A stretch of DNA of 64,000 nucleotides. It comes from Bacteroidales bacterium. GTDB taxonomy: Bacteria > Bacteroidota > Bacteroidia > Bacteroidales > Paludibacteraceae. Numbering within the stretch: position 1 is the stretch's first letter; each line of letters begins with the position of its first letter. Location: assembly GCA_900769555.1 (NCBI GenBank), contig CAAGHA010000135.1, positions 1-64,000 on the forward strand, given 5' to 3'. The translations under genes were made by a program, and so were the position numbers. Positions 17,421 through 27,700 of the stretch are shown here, piece by piece. The notes beneath the pieces were generated by a model, which was not told the origin of the DNA, did no database searches, and saw nothing but the letters and a program-made list of their open reading frames with translations.

Positions 17421-18038
17421 TCAAGTAACTATTTTTTTTCTATTAAAATTATCAATCAACTTCATTCCCTTTTCAGTAGCAATACCCCTAAAAAAAAGCT
17501 CTGAATTTGTCCAAAAAACATCAGGAAACGAATATTTGGAAAAATCATAAAAAGAGGGATCTTTCAACGTTAACACAATCATGTAGAAAATATTTTTTAA
17601 AATCTCTACGTCGAATTCTGTACGCACAAAACCCTCTTCTTGCGCTGTCCTCAACACCGTTCCAAAAATTTCGATATTCTCTTTCTCTTTTCTCTCAACA
17701 TATGCTTGAATATTAGGAAACATACGCTTCATATCTTTGAAGAAATTGACATTTACAACCCTAAAGATTTTAACATTCACATAAAAAACATTCAACAGAA
17801 ATTCCAATGAATTTTCTGATAACTCCTTCTTTTTGTCAAATTCTTCTTTTATCTTATTCCCAAATAGTTCTAAGCAGGATAAAACAAGTTGTTCTTTGTT
17901 CTCAAAATATTCATAGATAGTGCGCTTGGATATTGCCAATTCCGCAGCAATCATATCCATCGTAATGCTCTTAATTCCTTTTTCAAGAAACATTTTTAAC
18001 GAACACTCTACTATTCTATTTTTTGCATCCAAATTCAT
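17421..18038 (-). CDS. TetR/AcrR-family regulator of the efflux operon
   Basis: 205 residues. The N-terminal helix-turn-helix is clear: KGIKSITMDMIAAELAISK and RTIYEYFENKEQLVLSCLELF at about residues 18-57. The C-terminal ligand domain is divergent, as usual. It is the first gene of the run TetR-TolC-MFP-RND-PII-like, 20 bp before the TolC gene, so it probably represses its own operon and is released by a pump substrate (inference). A -7-like TATTTTTG is at 18087-18080 on the minus strand without a -33 partner. Confidence 0.92.
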   Translation of the reverse strand: MNLDAKNRIVECSLKMFLEKGIKSITMDMIAAELAISKRTIYEYFENKEQLVLSCLELFGNKIKEEFDKKKELSENSLEFLLNVFYVNVKIFRVVNVNFFKDMKRMFPNIQAYVERKEKENIEIFGTVLRTAQEEGFVRTEFDVEILKNIFYMIVLTLKDPSFYDFSKYSFPDVFWTNSELFFRGIATEKGMKLIDNFNRKKIVT

Positions 18039-18132
18039 ACAATCCCATAGGTACCCCTTCTTACATAGAGATGAGGGTGCAAAAATAATAGAAAACTTTT
18101 AAGTCTGATTTAGTTTTCTTAATTATTTCATG

Positions 18133-18591
18133 TTATTTAACATAATTTATATACCACAAACGCGCAGCATCCTCTACAATTTTAGAACATGGACGGCGCT
18201 CATAATATTGTTGCGTGCGTTCTTCCGGTTTATAAGTCTCCTTTTTATCTTCTGACAAACCCAATAAATCTCGACATCTCAAAAATCCATTTTGTTGTTT
18301 AAATTGTTCTGCCAAATCTTGTACAATTCTGTAATTTTCCGCTTTCCCTTCGCTATCAGAGGCTACGGTTGTACCAAATTTCAATCCGGCAAGAATAAAC
18401 AAACCACAAGCGGCACCACAAGTCTCCCTCATTCTGCCAATTCCACCTCCAAAAGAGGCTGAAACTTTCAACGCCTCTTCGCGAGATAATCCGTATAGAT
18501 CAGCAAATGCTGCCACTACCGCTTGCGAACAATTATATCCACTTTTAAACAATTCGACTGCTAATGCAATTCTTTCTTCTCCGTTTTCCAT
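18133..18591 (-). CDS. C_GCAxxG_C_C family redox protein
   Basis: Shows the family pattern: Cys in GYNCSQAV, then ETCGAACGLFILAG (the GCAxxG-like block, here CGAACG), then paired cysteines downstream (LRCRDLL and RPCSKIV). About 152 residues. The family is thought to be redox-active or metal-binding; no reaction is established. I chose the ATG at 18591 because it matches the usual family start (ME..ERIALAVELFKSGYNCSQ). An upstream GTG at 18609 is possible, but a TATCTTTG -7-like box (18616-18609) overlaps it. It lies 94 bp upstream of the TetR gene; the gene order suggests independence from the pump. Confidence 0.85.
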   Translation of the reverse strand: MENGEERIALAVELFKSGYNCSQAVVAAFADLYGLSREEALKVSASFGGGIGRMRETCGAACGLFILAGLKFGTTVASDSEGKAENYRIVQDLAEQFKQQNGFLRCRDLLGLSEDKKETYKPEERTQQYYERRPCSKIVEDAARLWYINYVK

Positions 18592-18722
18592 ATACTTGAT
18601 TTTTTTCACAAAGATAACACAAAGTATTTATAAGCTGTTTAAATTATATTATTAAATCGATTTTGAGTATCACTCTCTATTTTTTGCATCTTTGAGGAGT
18701 ATTTAACCTGTTTATTATAGCT
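18592..18722. promoter_or_regulatory. Gap with -7-like TATCTTTG at 18609-18616 (minus)
   Basis: The only signal seen is TATCTTTG on the minus strand at 18616-18609, an exact TAnnTTTG box, without an obvious -33 TTG at 18-21 bp. It would put transcription start about 10 nt before the ATG at 18591. Confidence 0.35.
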
Positions 18723-18918
18723 AACTTCTATAAATTTCGATTTTTGTTTCTAAGTGTAATAAATTCTAATTCGGACGCATTTGAACTTATTTGCGCTATT
18801 TTGCTTATATTTACTCAGTTACGATACTCGCATCTCTCCCTTTCAAATATGGGTGAGTTCTATAAACAATCTTACTCAAATGCCCTTCAAAATCATCTCG
18901 ACAGAATTTATAGAACTT
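18723..18918. repeat. MITE-like TTCTATAAATT element, most complete copy
   Basis: Left end ACTTCTATAAATTTCG followed by ATTTTTGTTTCTAA (18723-18752), then GTGTAATAAATTC; an internal GAGTTCTATAAAC at 18855-18867; right end GAATTTATAGAAC (18904-18916) in inverted orientation. The internal copy and the right end can fold into a 62-base hairpin. Reverse-complementing 18869-18916 gives 42/48 agreement with 913-962. No open frame lies inside. The left end also occurs at 11043, 39956 and 40083. Confidence 0.75.
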
Positions 18919-19144
18919 AGCAATACTTTTTTATAATAGTCTATTATTAATAGCAAATAAAATCTAAACAACTTCTTAGATTTTTTCTTCTTGATGTATT
19001 ATCTTTGGAAATTATCTGATCTCTTGAGAAGACATCCAAAAGATTTTAAAATTTTTTGTAAAATTTTCGAGACACGATAACAATTCGACATACTTTTATG
19101 GGGTAAAATATTCCCAAAATATTGCTCTTAAATCTGAAAATAAA
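18919..19144. other. Upstream region of the helicase-nuclease gene
   Basis: No gene. TATCTTTG at 19000-19007 (plus) is an exact -7-type box 138 bp before the helicase start, but I see no TTTG at the usual distance before it. The stretch is otherwise plain AT-rich sequence. Confidence 0.35.
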
Positions 19145-22100
19145 ATGGTTAAACAACTTGAAATTTCAAATAGCAAACCTCTGAAAATTTACAAAGCGTC
19201 AGCCGGTTCCGGGAAAACCTACCGACTTGCTTTGGAATACATAAAATTGGTGATTTGTGATCCTAAATGTTACGACAAAATCTTGGCGGTAACTTTTACC
19301 AATAAAGCAACCAAAGAGATGAAAAATCGTATTATGAAGGAACTCTATGGTATTGGTCAAAATTTACCGGATTCAAAAGCAATGTTGCAATCTGTAATAG
19401 ATGAACTATCTGAAAATCAGAATTTTATTCATTACGTAAAAGAATCAAAATTATTTAACACCCTCTCTTTAGAGGAAAAAATCCCTGCAATTATTACATT
19501 AAACGCAAAACAAGCGTTATATAATATCTTACATGATTATAGTCGGTTCAGAATTGAAACTATCGACAGTTTTTTTCAATCAATTTTGAGAAACTTAGCA
19601 AAAGAACTTGGGTTGGGGGCCTATTTGAATATCGAGTTGGATTCTAAATCAATTCTCACTGATGCCATTGATGTTCTGTTTGACGAAGTGAAGGAGAGAG
19701 AAAAAAGATACCTTCTCTCATGGATTTCTCAATACATGAAGGAGCAGATTGAAAGTGGAAAATCATGGAAAATTCAGTCCCTACTGGAGGAGTTTGGTAA
19801 AAATATTTTCAAAGAGGAATACCTTCGTTATAGTCAAGAAATTGATAAAAAATTGAAGGATCATGACTTTCTGAAAGAGTACAAACGAGAGATAGCAAAA
19901 ATTAAAAAAGAAAAAGTAAGTGAGGTGCAAACCATCGCACTAGATCTTAAAAATTCATTGGAACTGTTAGGCTTGGATGGCAACTCTATTGCGTATGGAG
20001 AAAAAGGGGTTTGGGGTTCTATTGTAGCTCTATCTACAATGAATGATATGGTAGCTATTGAAAAAGAATGTTCTGCGCGAGTTGCAGACTGTATGAAAGA
20101 GGCTGAAAAGTGGGTAAAGAAAGAGCTTAGGGAAGAGGGATTACTTGGAAATATCAGAGAAAAAATCATTCCGAAACTAATTGAATTAGAGACGGTTCGA
20201 ACGAAAAATCGCGAAGTAATTATTGCTTGTGAGTTGGTTAATAAAAACATCAATAACTTGGGATTGTTGCATGATATTTCAAGAATTATTCACCTGATTA
20301 ATAGCGATCGGAACACTTTTTTGTTGGCATACACCCCTACGCTCCTTGCAGAAATGATTAAAGAGAATGATGCACCTTTTATTTATGAAAAAATCGGAAG
20401 CCATATAGAGCATATCATGATCGATGAGTTTCAAGATACAAGTGTAACACAATGGGATAATTTTAAACCGTTGATAAAAGAGTCACTTTCTCACGGAACA
20501 GGATTGATAGTAGGAGATCCAAAGCAATCCATCTATCGTTTTAGAAATGGTGATTGGCGAATTTTAGGAGAGATAAAAGATAGCAAAGAGTTTGGTAAAG
20601 TCACTCACGTAGAGACTCTTGATGTAAATTGGCGAAGCGAAAAAAGAATTGTAGATTTCAACAATAGAGTCTTTCAAGAGAGTTTAAAACTTTTTACTTA
20701 TGGAGAAGAGAACGTAGAGCATAAACTAATGCAACAATTGAAAAATGCTTACAGTGATTGTGCGCAAAAGAGTCAGCGTAAGGATGAAAACGGAATGCTG
20801 AAGGTAAATTTCATAGAAAAGAATAGTGATGAACAATCACTGATGTTGGAGCACTTAGTCAAAGAAATTTATGATTTAGAAAAAGCCGGCATTGCACCCA
20901 ATGATATAGCAATTCTAGTGCGCACAAACAAGGAAATTCCTAAAATCGCCTCCTATCTTGCGGAGATTGATAAAAGTCTTTATCCGGGAGGAAATTTCGA
21001 TTTGGTATCGGACGAAGCCTATCATTTGAGATCTTCTTCAGCGGTAGAAATTATTCTAAACGTATTGAGAGTTATTCAGTCTCCTGAATGCATTATGACA
21101 AAATTACATCTCTATCATTCCTATAAAACTCATGTCGAGAAAGTTAATCCGGATCAGGTGCTACAACTAAATTGGGAGAATGATGAAACATTTCTTCAGA
21201 TGCTATCTAAGATTGAAAAGATTTCCCTTTTGCCTTTATACGAGTTGATTGAAGAGGTTTACAGAGTATTCTTAACCGACAATAACATAAATCTATTACC
21301 GGGTCAAGATAGTTACTTATGCTTCTTCATGGATAAAGTAAGTGAGTTTTTATCCAGAAATACTCCAAATATCTCTTCATTGCTTAAGCATTGGGATGAT
21401 TGTTTGAAAGAAAAGAGTTTACCTTCAAATGAAGGTATCAACGGAATCAGGATTCTATCGATTCATAAATCTAAGGGATTAGAATTTCATTCGGTTTTGA
21501 TACCTTACTGCAATTGGAGTTTGGAAAGCGAAGTAAAATCCTATACTAAATGGTATAAAACAGGTAATAATGAACCATTTAATAAAATACCGATTTTACC
21601 TATAGAACACCAAAAAAAGGTGGCAAATTCTATCTTCAGTGAAGAATATACGGATGAAACCATACAAAATTTAGCCGACAATTTAAACATCCTATATGTA
21701 GCACTAACACGAGCAGAAAAAAACTTAATTCTTCTAAGTTATTATGATGCAAAAAAAGAGAATCAAGGAATCCCAACCAATGTATCAGAGTTACTTTTAA
21801 GAATATTTACAAAGTCTGATTCATTTACATCCTCTTTTTCAACCGAAACCATGCAACTAAAAGAGGGGGAAATATTTGCATCTCCTCATAAAGAGAAAAA
21901 AACTTCGTCAAACCCTTTTGACCCGATTGGAGATGAAATTATTGTTCATTATTATAGTACACGACAAAAGGCTCGATTTAAACAATCTATTAAATCCAAT
22001 GAGTTTATAGAGGAAAGAGACGATGAAAGCAGTAATGAGTACCTAAACAGAGGACGATTACTACACTACTTATTCTCCAATATAGAGACGGTTGAAGATG

Positions 22101-22459
22101 TCTCACAAGCGGTTGATAAACTCTTTTTTGAAGGGGTGATTTCATCGAAAGAAGAGCGTTCTGTATTGAGTGATTTTGTCCATAAAAAATTGGATAGTAA
22201 AGAGGGGAAAGAGTGGTTTAAACCGGGGTTAACTCTATACAACGAGTGCAGTATATTATTTCGAGATGAAAATGGAGAGTTACAAAGTCGGCGTCCTGAT
22301 AGGGTGATAAAGGAAGGGAATAAAATGACTGTGATTGATTTTAAATTTGGCAAGCCCTCTCCTAAATATCAAAAGCAAATTGATGAGTATGTTTACCTGC
22401 TGACCCAAATGGGATACGAAGCTACCGGACATATTTGGTATTTGGGAGTCCCGAATTAA
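19145..22459 (+). CDS. UvrD/AddA-type helicase with C-terminal PD-(D/E)XK nuclease
   Basis: Recombination/repair enzyme of the AddA/RecB type: unwinds DNA ends and cuts the strands. 1104 residues. Helicase motif I is ASAGSGKTYRLAL near residue 20, Ia AVTFTNKATKEMK, motif II MIDEFQDTS near 430, motif III GDPKQSIYRFRNGDW, motif V/VI GIRILSIHKSKGLEF and LYVALTRAEKNL. At the C-terminus, RRPDRVI and VIDFKFG give the D...DxK nuclease core. No AddB (RexB) partner lies on either side in this window; in many Bacteroidota it is adjacent. A terminator follows. Confidence 0.9.
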   Translation: MVKQLEISNSKPLKIYKASAGSGKTYRLALEYIKLVICDPKCYDKILAVTFTNKATKEMKNRIMKELYGIGQNLPDSKAMLQSVIDELSENQNFIHYVKESKLFNTLSLEEKIPAIITLNAKQALYNILHDYSRFRIETIDSFFQSILRNLAKELGLGAYLNIELDSKSILTDAIDVLFDEVKEREKRYLLSWISQYMKEQIESGKSWKIQSLLEEFGKNIFKEEYLRYSQEIDKKLKDHDFLKEYKREIAKIKKEKVSEVQTIALDLKNSLELLGLDGNSIAYGEKGVWGSIVALSTMNDMVAIEKECSARVADCMKEAEKWVKKELREEGLLGNIREKIIPKLIELETVRTKNREVIIACELVNKNINNLGLLHDISRIIHLINSDRNTFLLAYTPTLLAEMIKENDAPFIYEKIGSHIEHIMIDEFQDTSVTQWDNFKPLIKESLSHGTGLIVGDPKQSIYRFRNGDWRILGEIKDSKEFGKVTHVETLDVNWRSEKRIVDFNNRVFQESLKLFTYGEENVEHKLMQQLKNAYSDCAQKSQRKDENGMLKVNFIEKNSDEQSLMLEHLVKEIYDLEKAGIAPNDIAILVRTNKEIPKIASYLAEIDKSLYPGGNFDLVSDEAYHLRSSSAVEIILNVLRVIQSPECIMTKLHLYHSYKTHVEKVNPDQVLQLNWENDETFLQMLSKIEKISLLPLYELIEEVYRVFLTDNNINLLPGQDSYLCFFMDKVSEFLSRNTPNISSLLKHWDDCLKEKSLPSNEGINGIRILSIHKSKGLEFHSVLIPYCNWSLESEVKSYTKWYKTGNNEPFNKIPILPIEHQKKVANSIFSEEYTDETIQNLADNLNILYVALTRAEKNLILLSYYDAKKENQGIPTNVSELLLRIFTKSDSFTSSFSTETMQLKEGEIFASPHKEKKTSSNPFDPIGDEIIVHYYSTRQKARFKQSIKSNEFIEERDDESSNEYLNRGRLLHYLFSNIETVEDVSQAVDKLFFEGVISSKEERSVLSDFVHKKLDSKEGKEWFKPGLTLYNECSILFRDENGELQSRRPDRVIKEGNKMTVIDFKFGKPSPKYQKQIDEYVYLLTQMGYEATGHIWYLGVPN

Positions 22460-22471
22460 GATACTATAACA

Positions 22472-22500
22472 TTCCCCTGCACACACTCGGTACAGGGGAA
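22472..22500. terminator. Terminator after the helicase-nuclease gene
   Basis: TTCCCCTG (22472-22479) pairs with CAGGGGAA (22493-22500), one mismatch then a further short pairing toward the loop; followed on the plus strand by AGTATTTTAC. It lies between convergent genes and may serve both. Confidence 0.75.
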
Positions 22501-22506
22501 AGTATT

Positions 22507-22977
22507 TTACTCCTCTTCAAGTTTATACGGATGTGCCTTGGCATATTCGTATTCTTTTTCGGTGATTTCGTAACGATAGAGGTAGATGTCAGGACCATCT
22601 AAAACACAGTCATAATTGTCAGGGTCAATAACCATCTCATCGTGGTTTAGTTCTTGTTTATAACTTTCACATAAATAATACAATGTATCATCAAAAACAA
22701 GGTGAGTACAATAAGAATTAAAGGGTCCATATTGCAATTTTCTATAGTGAACACCTTCTCTTAATATTGAGTCTTGAGGCAAAATATCTATATTCACAAT
22801 CTTACGTCCTTCATTTGTGTGACAATCACTTTCTATTCTTAATTTGTGTGTGGTACTATTAACAATCAAAAAATACCATTTTCCAGCCGGAAGAGCATCT
22901 ATCTCGCTTTGTGTGCAAGATGTTATAGATAATAGAGAAATAAAAGAGATAATCACTGTAATTATTTTTCTGTCCAT
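22507..22977 (-). CDS. Small hypothetical lipoprotein coupled to the HELAH lipoprotein
   Basis: 156 residues. Lipobox LSITSC with Cys21. The mature part starts TQSEIDALPAGKWYFLIVN and is beta-rich, ending with Glu/Lys-rich helix (ITEKEYEYAKAHPYKLEEE); no family was recognised. Its start codon lies 16 bases inside the end of the upstream metallopeptidase-like gene, so the two are probably translated as a coupled pair, and could form a lipoprotein complex (inference). Confidence 0.75.
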   Translation of the reverse strand: MDRKIITVIISFISLLSITSCTQSEIDALPAGKWYFLIVNSTTHKLRIESDCHTNEGRKIVNIDILPQDSILREGVHYRKLQYGPFNSYCTHLVFDDTLYYLCESYKQELNHDEMVIDPDNYDCVLDGPDIYLYRYEITEKEYEYAKAHPYKLEEE

Positions 22978-24581
22978 TTTTCTTTATAGAGTTTTAAAAG
23001 TGTATATATTTGAGAATTTGTTATATAAGCAGGTTTATTATTTAGCATGAATCTTTCAACATCACTATAACTTTTTAAAGTTGTAAGATTTTTATCGATT
23101 AAGGATATAGAATAACCATAAACATCATCAAAAGGTCGAGAAATATCTTTTAGCGATTGATTATAATCATCAATCATATCAATAAACATAGGAGAATATA
23201 TTAAGGATATTTTATCGTAATTAGGCCAATGTTGATCGTCATATCTATTATCTAGTAATACTAATTCATACCCACTTGCACCTAATCTTTCATATTCTTG
23301 CAATGTTAGATACCAATCAACGCAAGAAGCCCAACTATCTCTTATAAACTTACTTGTATTATCATATTCATCTTTGCTCATTCTGCAAGCATGTGAAGCA
23401 TGTGCTAATTCATGAATTGTTGTATTAAAAATGCTACTTACAGAACATATTCCTTTCGAATCTTTTTCATAAATCTTTATGGCTGAAAATATCCAACTCC
23501 ATGTACGAACAATAGCAGATTGTGTTCCTCCTAACGCACTTCCATCCGTATCTGCTCCGGTTTGGTACGAAACTTTCAAGGCTTTGCTTGGACGTATCAA
23601 TCCGTCTATGTTTCCGTGATAATATTTCAACAATGCTCTATGGATAGCAGAAATGTGGAGCGATTTTTGGGTATTTGAAGAAATGTTCAAATTCCATGCA
23701 CTCTTGGTGTTATTCGGACCATTGTAATAGGCTTGTGTGCCTCCATCTCTGATATCCCAATTATCTCGTTCCCATTCTATGCTATAAGAGACATCTCTAT
23801 TCCTTTTGTCAAAACTAACCTGACCATAAATATTGGTGATGGCTGTTTTCTTTACAAAAGCAAAAGTAGTAATCCTCACTTTTACACCATCCAATGGGAT
23901 ATAAGTGTTTAAAATATCATCGTATGCTTTAATTGTAGCCGTAGGAGTCCATTTGCGCAATGTTTCTGTTTGATCCATTTGATCCGGAGCATTCTGACGA
24001 ACGGACTCATTCAACAAATCTTTCAAAAAGTTTGACTCTTCATTAGAACTGCGCAAGGATGAACTTCCCCCCTCTTCAAACATCTCATTCGGCATGTAGA
24101 GTTCTTCCAATACCTCATAGTCAATTTCATATTTCCCCAAATCATGCTCCGCAGGAACCACGGTGTATTGCCATTGATAGGCATCCCATGGCAAAGATGG
24201 GTCGTGATAACTATCACCCTCCGTCAGTTCATAATCCCACGGATAAGGTGTCGGGTCTAACAATGTATCTCCTACCAACAACTCATATTCGGCAGAGTCT
24301 TTAGGTAAAAATCGCACATAAAGATGAGTAGCCTCTAACTGCGTTGCCGAACGTAAAACCATGCCATTTCGTTGCGCCAAAGAATCGGCTGCACGCTGCA
24401 TGTTTCTTAACGTTACAGGACTGTTGATTTTCTCACCCAAGCGGATTTCACCCTCTTTAATACCCATTTCTCTTTTTGATTGCGATGAACCCACATCAGA
24501 ATCAAAAGCCTCTTCATCTTCGCAAGAGGCAAAAGACAATGCCAAGAATGGCAGCATTGTCCAAAACAATTTTTTTCTCAT
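22962..24581 (-). CDS. Putative zinc-metallopeptidase lipoprotein (HELAH)
   Basis: 539 residues from the ATG at 24581. This start gives a clean lipoprotein signal ending LSFASC (Cys20); the longer open frame to 24668 adds an unlikely N-terminus and overlaps the promoter. A central CarboxypepD-type Ig-like segment (DGVKVRITTFAFVKKTAITN...) is followed at about residue 390 by TTIHELAHASHACRM, an HExxH zinc-ligand motif, and later by RDSWASCVDWYLTLQEYERL, which may provide an acidic third ligand. It is anchored outside the cytoplasm. Substrate unknown; peptidase activity is inferred from the motif only. Confidence 0.75.
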   Translation of the reverse strand: MRKKLFWTMLPFLALSFASCEDEEAFDSDVGSSQSKREMGIKEGEIRLGEKINSPVTLRNMQRAADSLAQRNGMVLRSATQLEATHLYVRFLPKDSAEYELLVGDTLLDPTPYPWDYELTEGDSYHDPSLPWDAYQWQYTVVPAEHDLGKYEIDYEVLEELYMPNEMFEEGGSSSLRSSNEESNFLKDLLNESVRQNAPDQMDQTETLRKWTPTATIKAYDDILNTYIPLDGVKVRITTFAFVKKTAITNIYGQVSFDKRNRDVSYSIEWERDNWDIRDGGTQAYYNGPNNTKSAWNLNISSNTQKSLHISAIHRALLKYYHGNIDGLIRPSKALKVSYQTGADTDGSALGGTQSAIVRTWSWIFSAIKIYEKDSKGICSVSSIFNTTIHELAHASHACRMSKDEYDNTSKFIRDSWASCVDWYLTLQEYERLGASGYELVLLDNRYDDQHWPNYDKISLIYSPMFIDMIDDYNQSLKDISRPFDDVYGYSISLIDKNLTTLKSYSDVERFMLNNKPAYITNSQIYTLLKLYKEKWTEK

Positions 24582-24613
24582 GTTACTTAATTTAGTTAAT
24601 ATTTTTAACAAGA

Positions 24614-24645
24614 CAAAGTTAAAACAAGAATTTTTAATAAACAAT
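24614..24645 (-). promoter_or_regulatory. Promoter of the HELAH lipoprotein pair
   Basis: On the minus strand ATTG (24645-24642), 20 bp, then TAACTTTG (24621-24614), an exact TAnnTTTG box, 33 bp before the ATG at 24581. This also argues against a start at 24668. Confidence 0.55.
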
Positions 24646-24702
24646 AAAATTATACAAAATTTTAACAATTGTGCAGATTTATATTGTTTTCAAGTAAAAA
24701 AA

Positions 24703-24729
24703 TTCCCTTGTGCAGAGCGCACAAGGGAA
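24703..24729 (-). terminator. Terminator of the large surface-protein gene
   Basis: Perfect 11 bp stem on the minus strand, TTCCCTTGTGC pairing with GCACAAGGGAA around a 5-base loop, followed by TTTTTTTA. It ends 25 bp past the stop codon. Confidence 0.92.
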
Positions 24730-24753
24730 CATTATTTTTAAGCAACTGACTTC

Positions 24754-27700
24754 TTACTTATTATAAACAACCTCGATAGAACCATTTATCACCATTCCGT
24801 TCTTCATCTGTGCTTGGTAGAAATAAACTCCGGGATCTGCCATTCTGCCTTGTTTTGTTCCATCCCATCCGTCTTCACCCTCAAATACTTTTTGTCCGTA
24901 ACGATCAAAAATCACTACACGATGTCTCTGTAAGAAACTATCATTAAGACCATCTTTTATGTAAGGAGTAAAGGCAGTTGGCAACTTAGACATAACATCA
25001 ACCCTCACCCTATTGGTTGGTACAGCAGGACAAACACCGTCTCCGATAACTACATAATAAGAAGCAGAATCTTCAGGTTGAATCATATACTCTTCAGGGA
25101 ATTTATCAGTCAATTCAATAACATGAATACGGTCATCAAGAGAAGCAGGCTCTTTCACTGCAACCCCATCCAAATTAAATCCTGCCTCACCATCATACTT
25201 CCCAACAACTTTATACCAATGATAGAACAATGGAGCCGATAGTTGATGATCATCTTCGGTTGCAAGATTAAAATAAACCTCTTCTCCAATAAAGAACATT
25301 GCTGTATCTCCCTTATCTGCAATGACCAAGTTAAAGTCACCCTCTTGATGGCGATGATATACATCAACCTTAATCGGTCGATTATCTCCGGTTGTATCCG
25401 ATCTACCACAAACATTTTCTGCATAATAGTAGAAATGTTTTCCATCAAAATCCAACGGAATCTCATCTAACGATTTATATATCTTATCCCCTAAAATCCA
25501 ACCCTGTTCAGAGACCTTATTATTCATAGAATCAACAGAGACTTTGATTGGAGATAAAGGCAATGAATCTCCCGAACAAACATTAAATTGGTCTGCCCCA
25601 TATAATACCGAAACTGACGGAGCATTCATTGCCAAGACAGAGAATTCCTTAGCAGTAGAGATACATCCATCTGCACTTGTCACTTTGAATTTATACTCAT
25701 AAGCAGGCTCTAACGATGACAACTTAGACAAATCTATCTCAGGTTGAGTAATCCAATTAATAGTTAAGCCTTCAAAATCACCTTTATTAGATTGGGGCAA
25801 CTGTGGAATATTCGCAACATCATTCAAACAGAATGAGAAATCCTTTACAGTTGGAGCACTCGGAACCTCATAAACCTTAACTGGTACCACTCCTTGCGAA
25901 TCACTCAAACAACCATTAACACTTGTTACTGTATAATGATAACTATAATCACCTGCACTCAAAGTTGACAATACCGGAACCCCTTTAACCGGAGATTGCA
26001 ACTCTTTATCATTGTACCAATTGATGGTAAGCGCATCCGCATCCTTACCATATGTCGCGGACAACGATGGTTTTTCTGACTTATTTGCACAGAAAGGATC
26101 AACTTTCAGAACTGGCAGTTCGGGTTGCGGATATACCGTTATGTTGGCTTGTGCAGTATCCGAACATCCTGTTAATGTATCAGTGGCAATTACATAATAG
26201 ATACCGGTAGCCTTGTAACTTTTCAAGATAGAATCACCGGCCAATTGCCAAGCACCTGAAGAGTAAACAGGAGTTGTGTTCAAATCCTTAAAATAGTAAT
26301 CCAATTGATAAATTGATCCTGAAACAGAAACTCGTTTTGTCAAATCAACACTATCCGCAGAACACGCATCAAACTCAGTCATACTAACAGCAATAATGGC
26401 ATCTTTTGAAGTTTCCACAAAAACCATCACACTATCAACAGAATAGTTTCCACAAGGGTCTGAAAGTTTTAAATAGACTTTAGTTGTTTCTGAGATACGA
26501 GTTGTACTATCCGGTGTTTGGGAATAAATCAAGTTGTTGACATCCGCACAATTGTCTGCCAATTCACTCATCACTATCGAACTCAAATCAGGCACTCGAT
26601 AGATACATCTTCCTTCGAAAACCGGAGTAACTGTATCTTTAGTCACCACAAATGTAGGTGCTACTGTATCACTAACAGTAATCATCTGCGTAACAGTGTT
26701 ACTATTTCCTGTTGGGTCTTTTGCCAACCATGTTTTAGTAATTGTGTAACTATAATGCATACAATCATCCAAATCATCGCTTTGCGTACTAATGCTATCT
26801 TTTAAAGTCAATGCGATATTAGCAATCGGTGTACAATTATCATCCACCAGCGGCCACTTATGAATATACTCAGCATCACAAGCAAAAAGAGTATCTTTCG
26901 GCACGGTGTTGAATGTTGGTGCCTCTGTATCGCGCACCGTTATCACTTGCTTGAGAGAGTCTGTATTTCCACTCTCATCTGTAGCAATCCACATCTTGGT
27001 TACTGTGTAATTGTAATAAGCACTATCGGCTGTATTTGTACTTTGCGTACTTACACTATCAAGTTTGATATCAATCTTCCCTCCGCTATTATCCGTTATA
27101 ATCGGCCACTCTTTCAACATCTCGTCCTGACAAGCAATGGTTACATCCTTCACATTGGAATCGTCAAAACTTGGAACAATCGTATCCAATAAGGTTACAT
27201 AACGCATACATGTCAATTCTCGATATGCGATATAGTTAGCATAATTTGCTTCAATTTTGTAGGTGTAATAGAGAGAATCCTTTCCTAAACCGAACTCGGA
27301 TGCTTCATCGATTGCAACTTTTTGTTCGTCGTATCTCTCTGCATGGGCAACCTTAATTTGGCGACAAAAATCTGTTACCACAGAATCTTCGTACCCTAAC
27401 TCAACCATTTCGCCAAATTTATAGGAGTTCCTTTCCGGCTCTACATAGAATGTATCATTTGTCACTATCGGACAAGTCAATGGAACACTATCTAACACCG
27501 TAATAATTTGAGAAGACTCACATTTATTCCCCGAAAGATCTGTTACCACCCATGAAATAGTGGTTTCTCCGATCGGATAAGGTTGATCCCAAGCAACAGC
27601 TTCACCATCCCTTGTTCTTGCAAACCGAATGATTAATTCTGATGCTGAAGTACAATTGTCTGTTGCCCCAATTCCTTCGGCTGTCACGTCTCCCAAGTTC

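Noticed and set aside
24582..24668. Longer N-terminus for the HELAH lipoprotein
   Set aside because: It would pass over the promoter -33/-7 boxes and spoil the lipoprotein signal.
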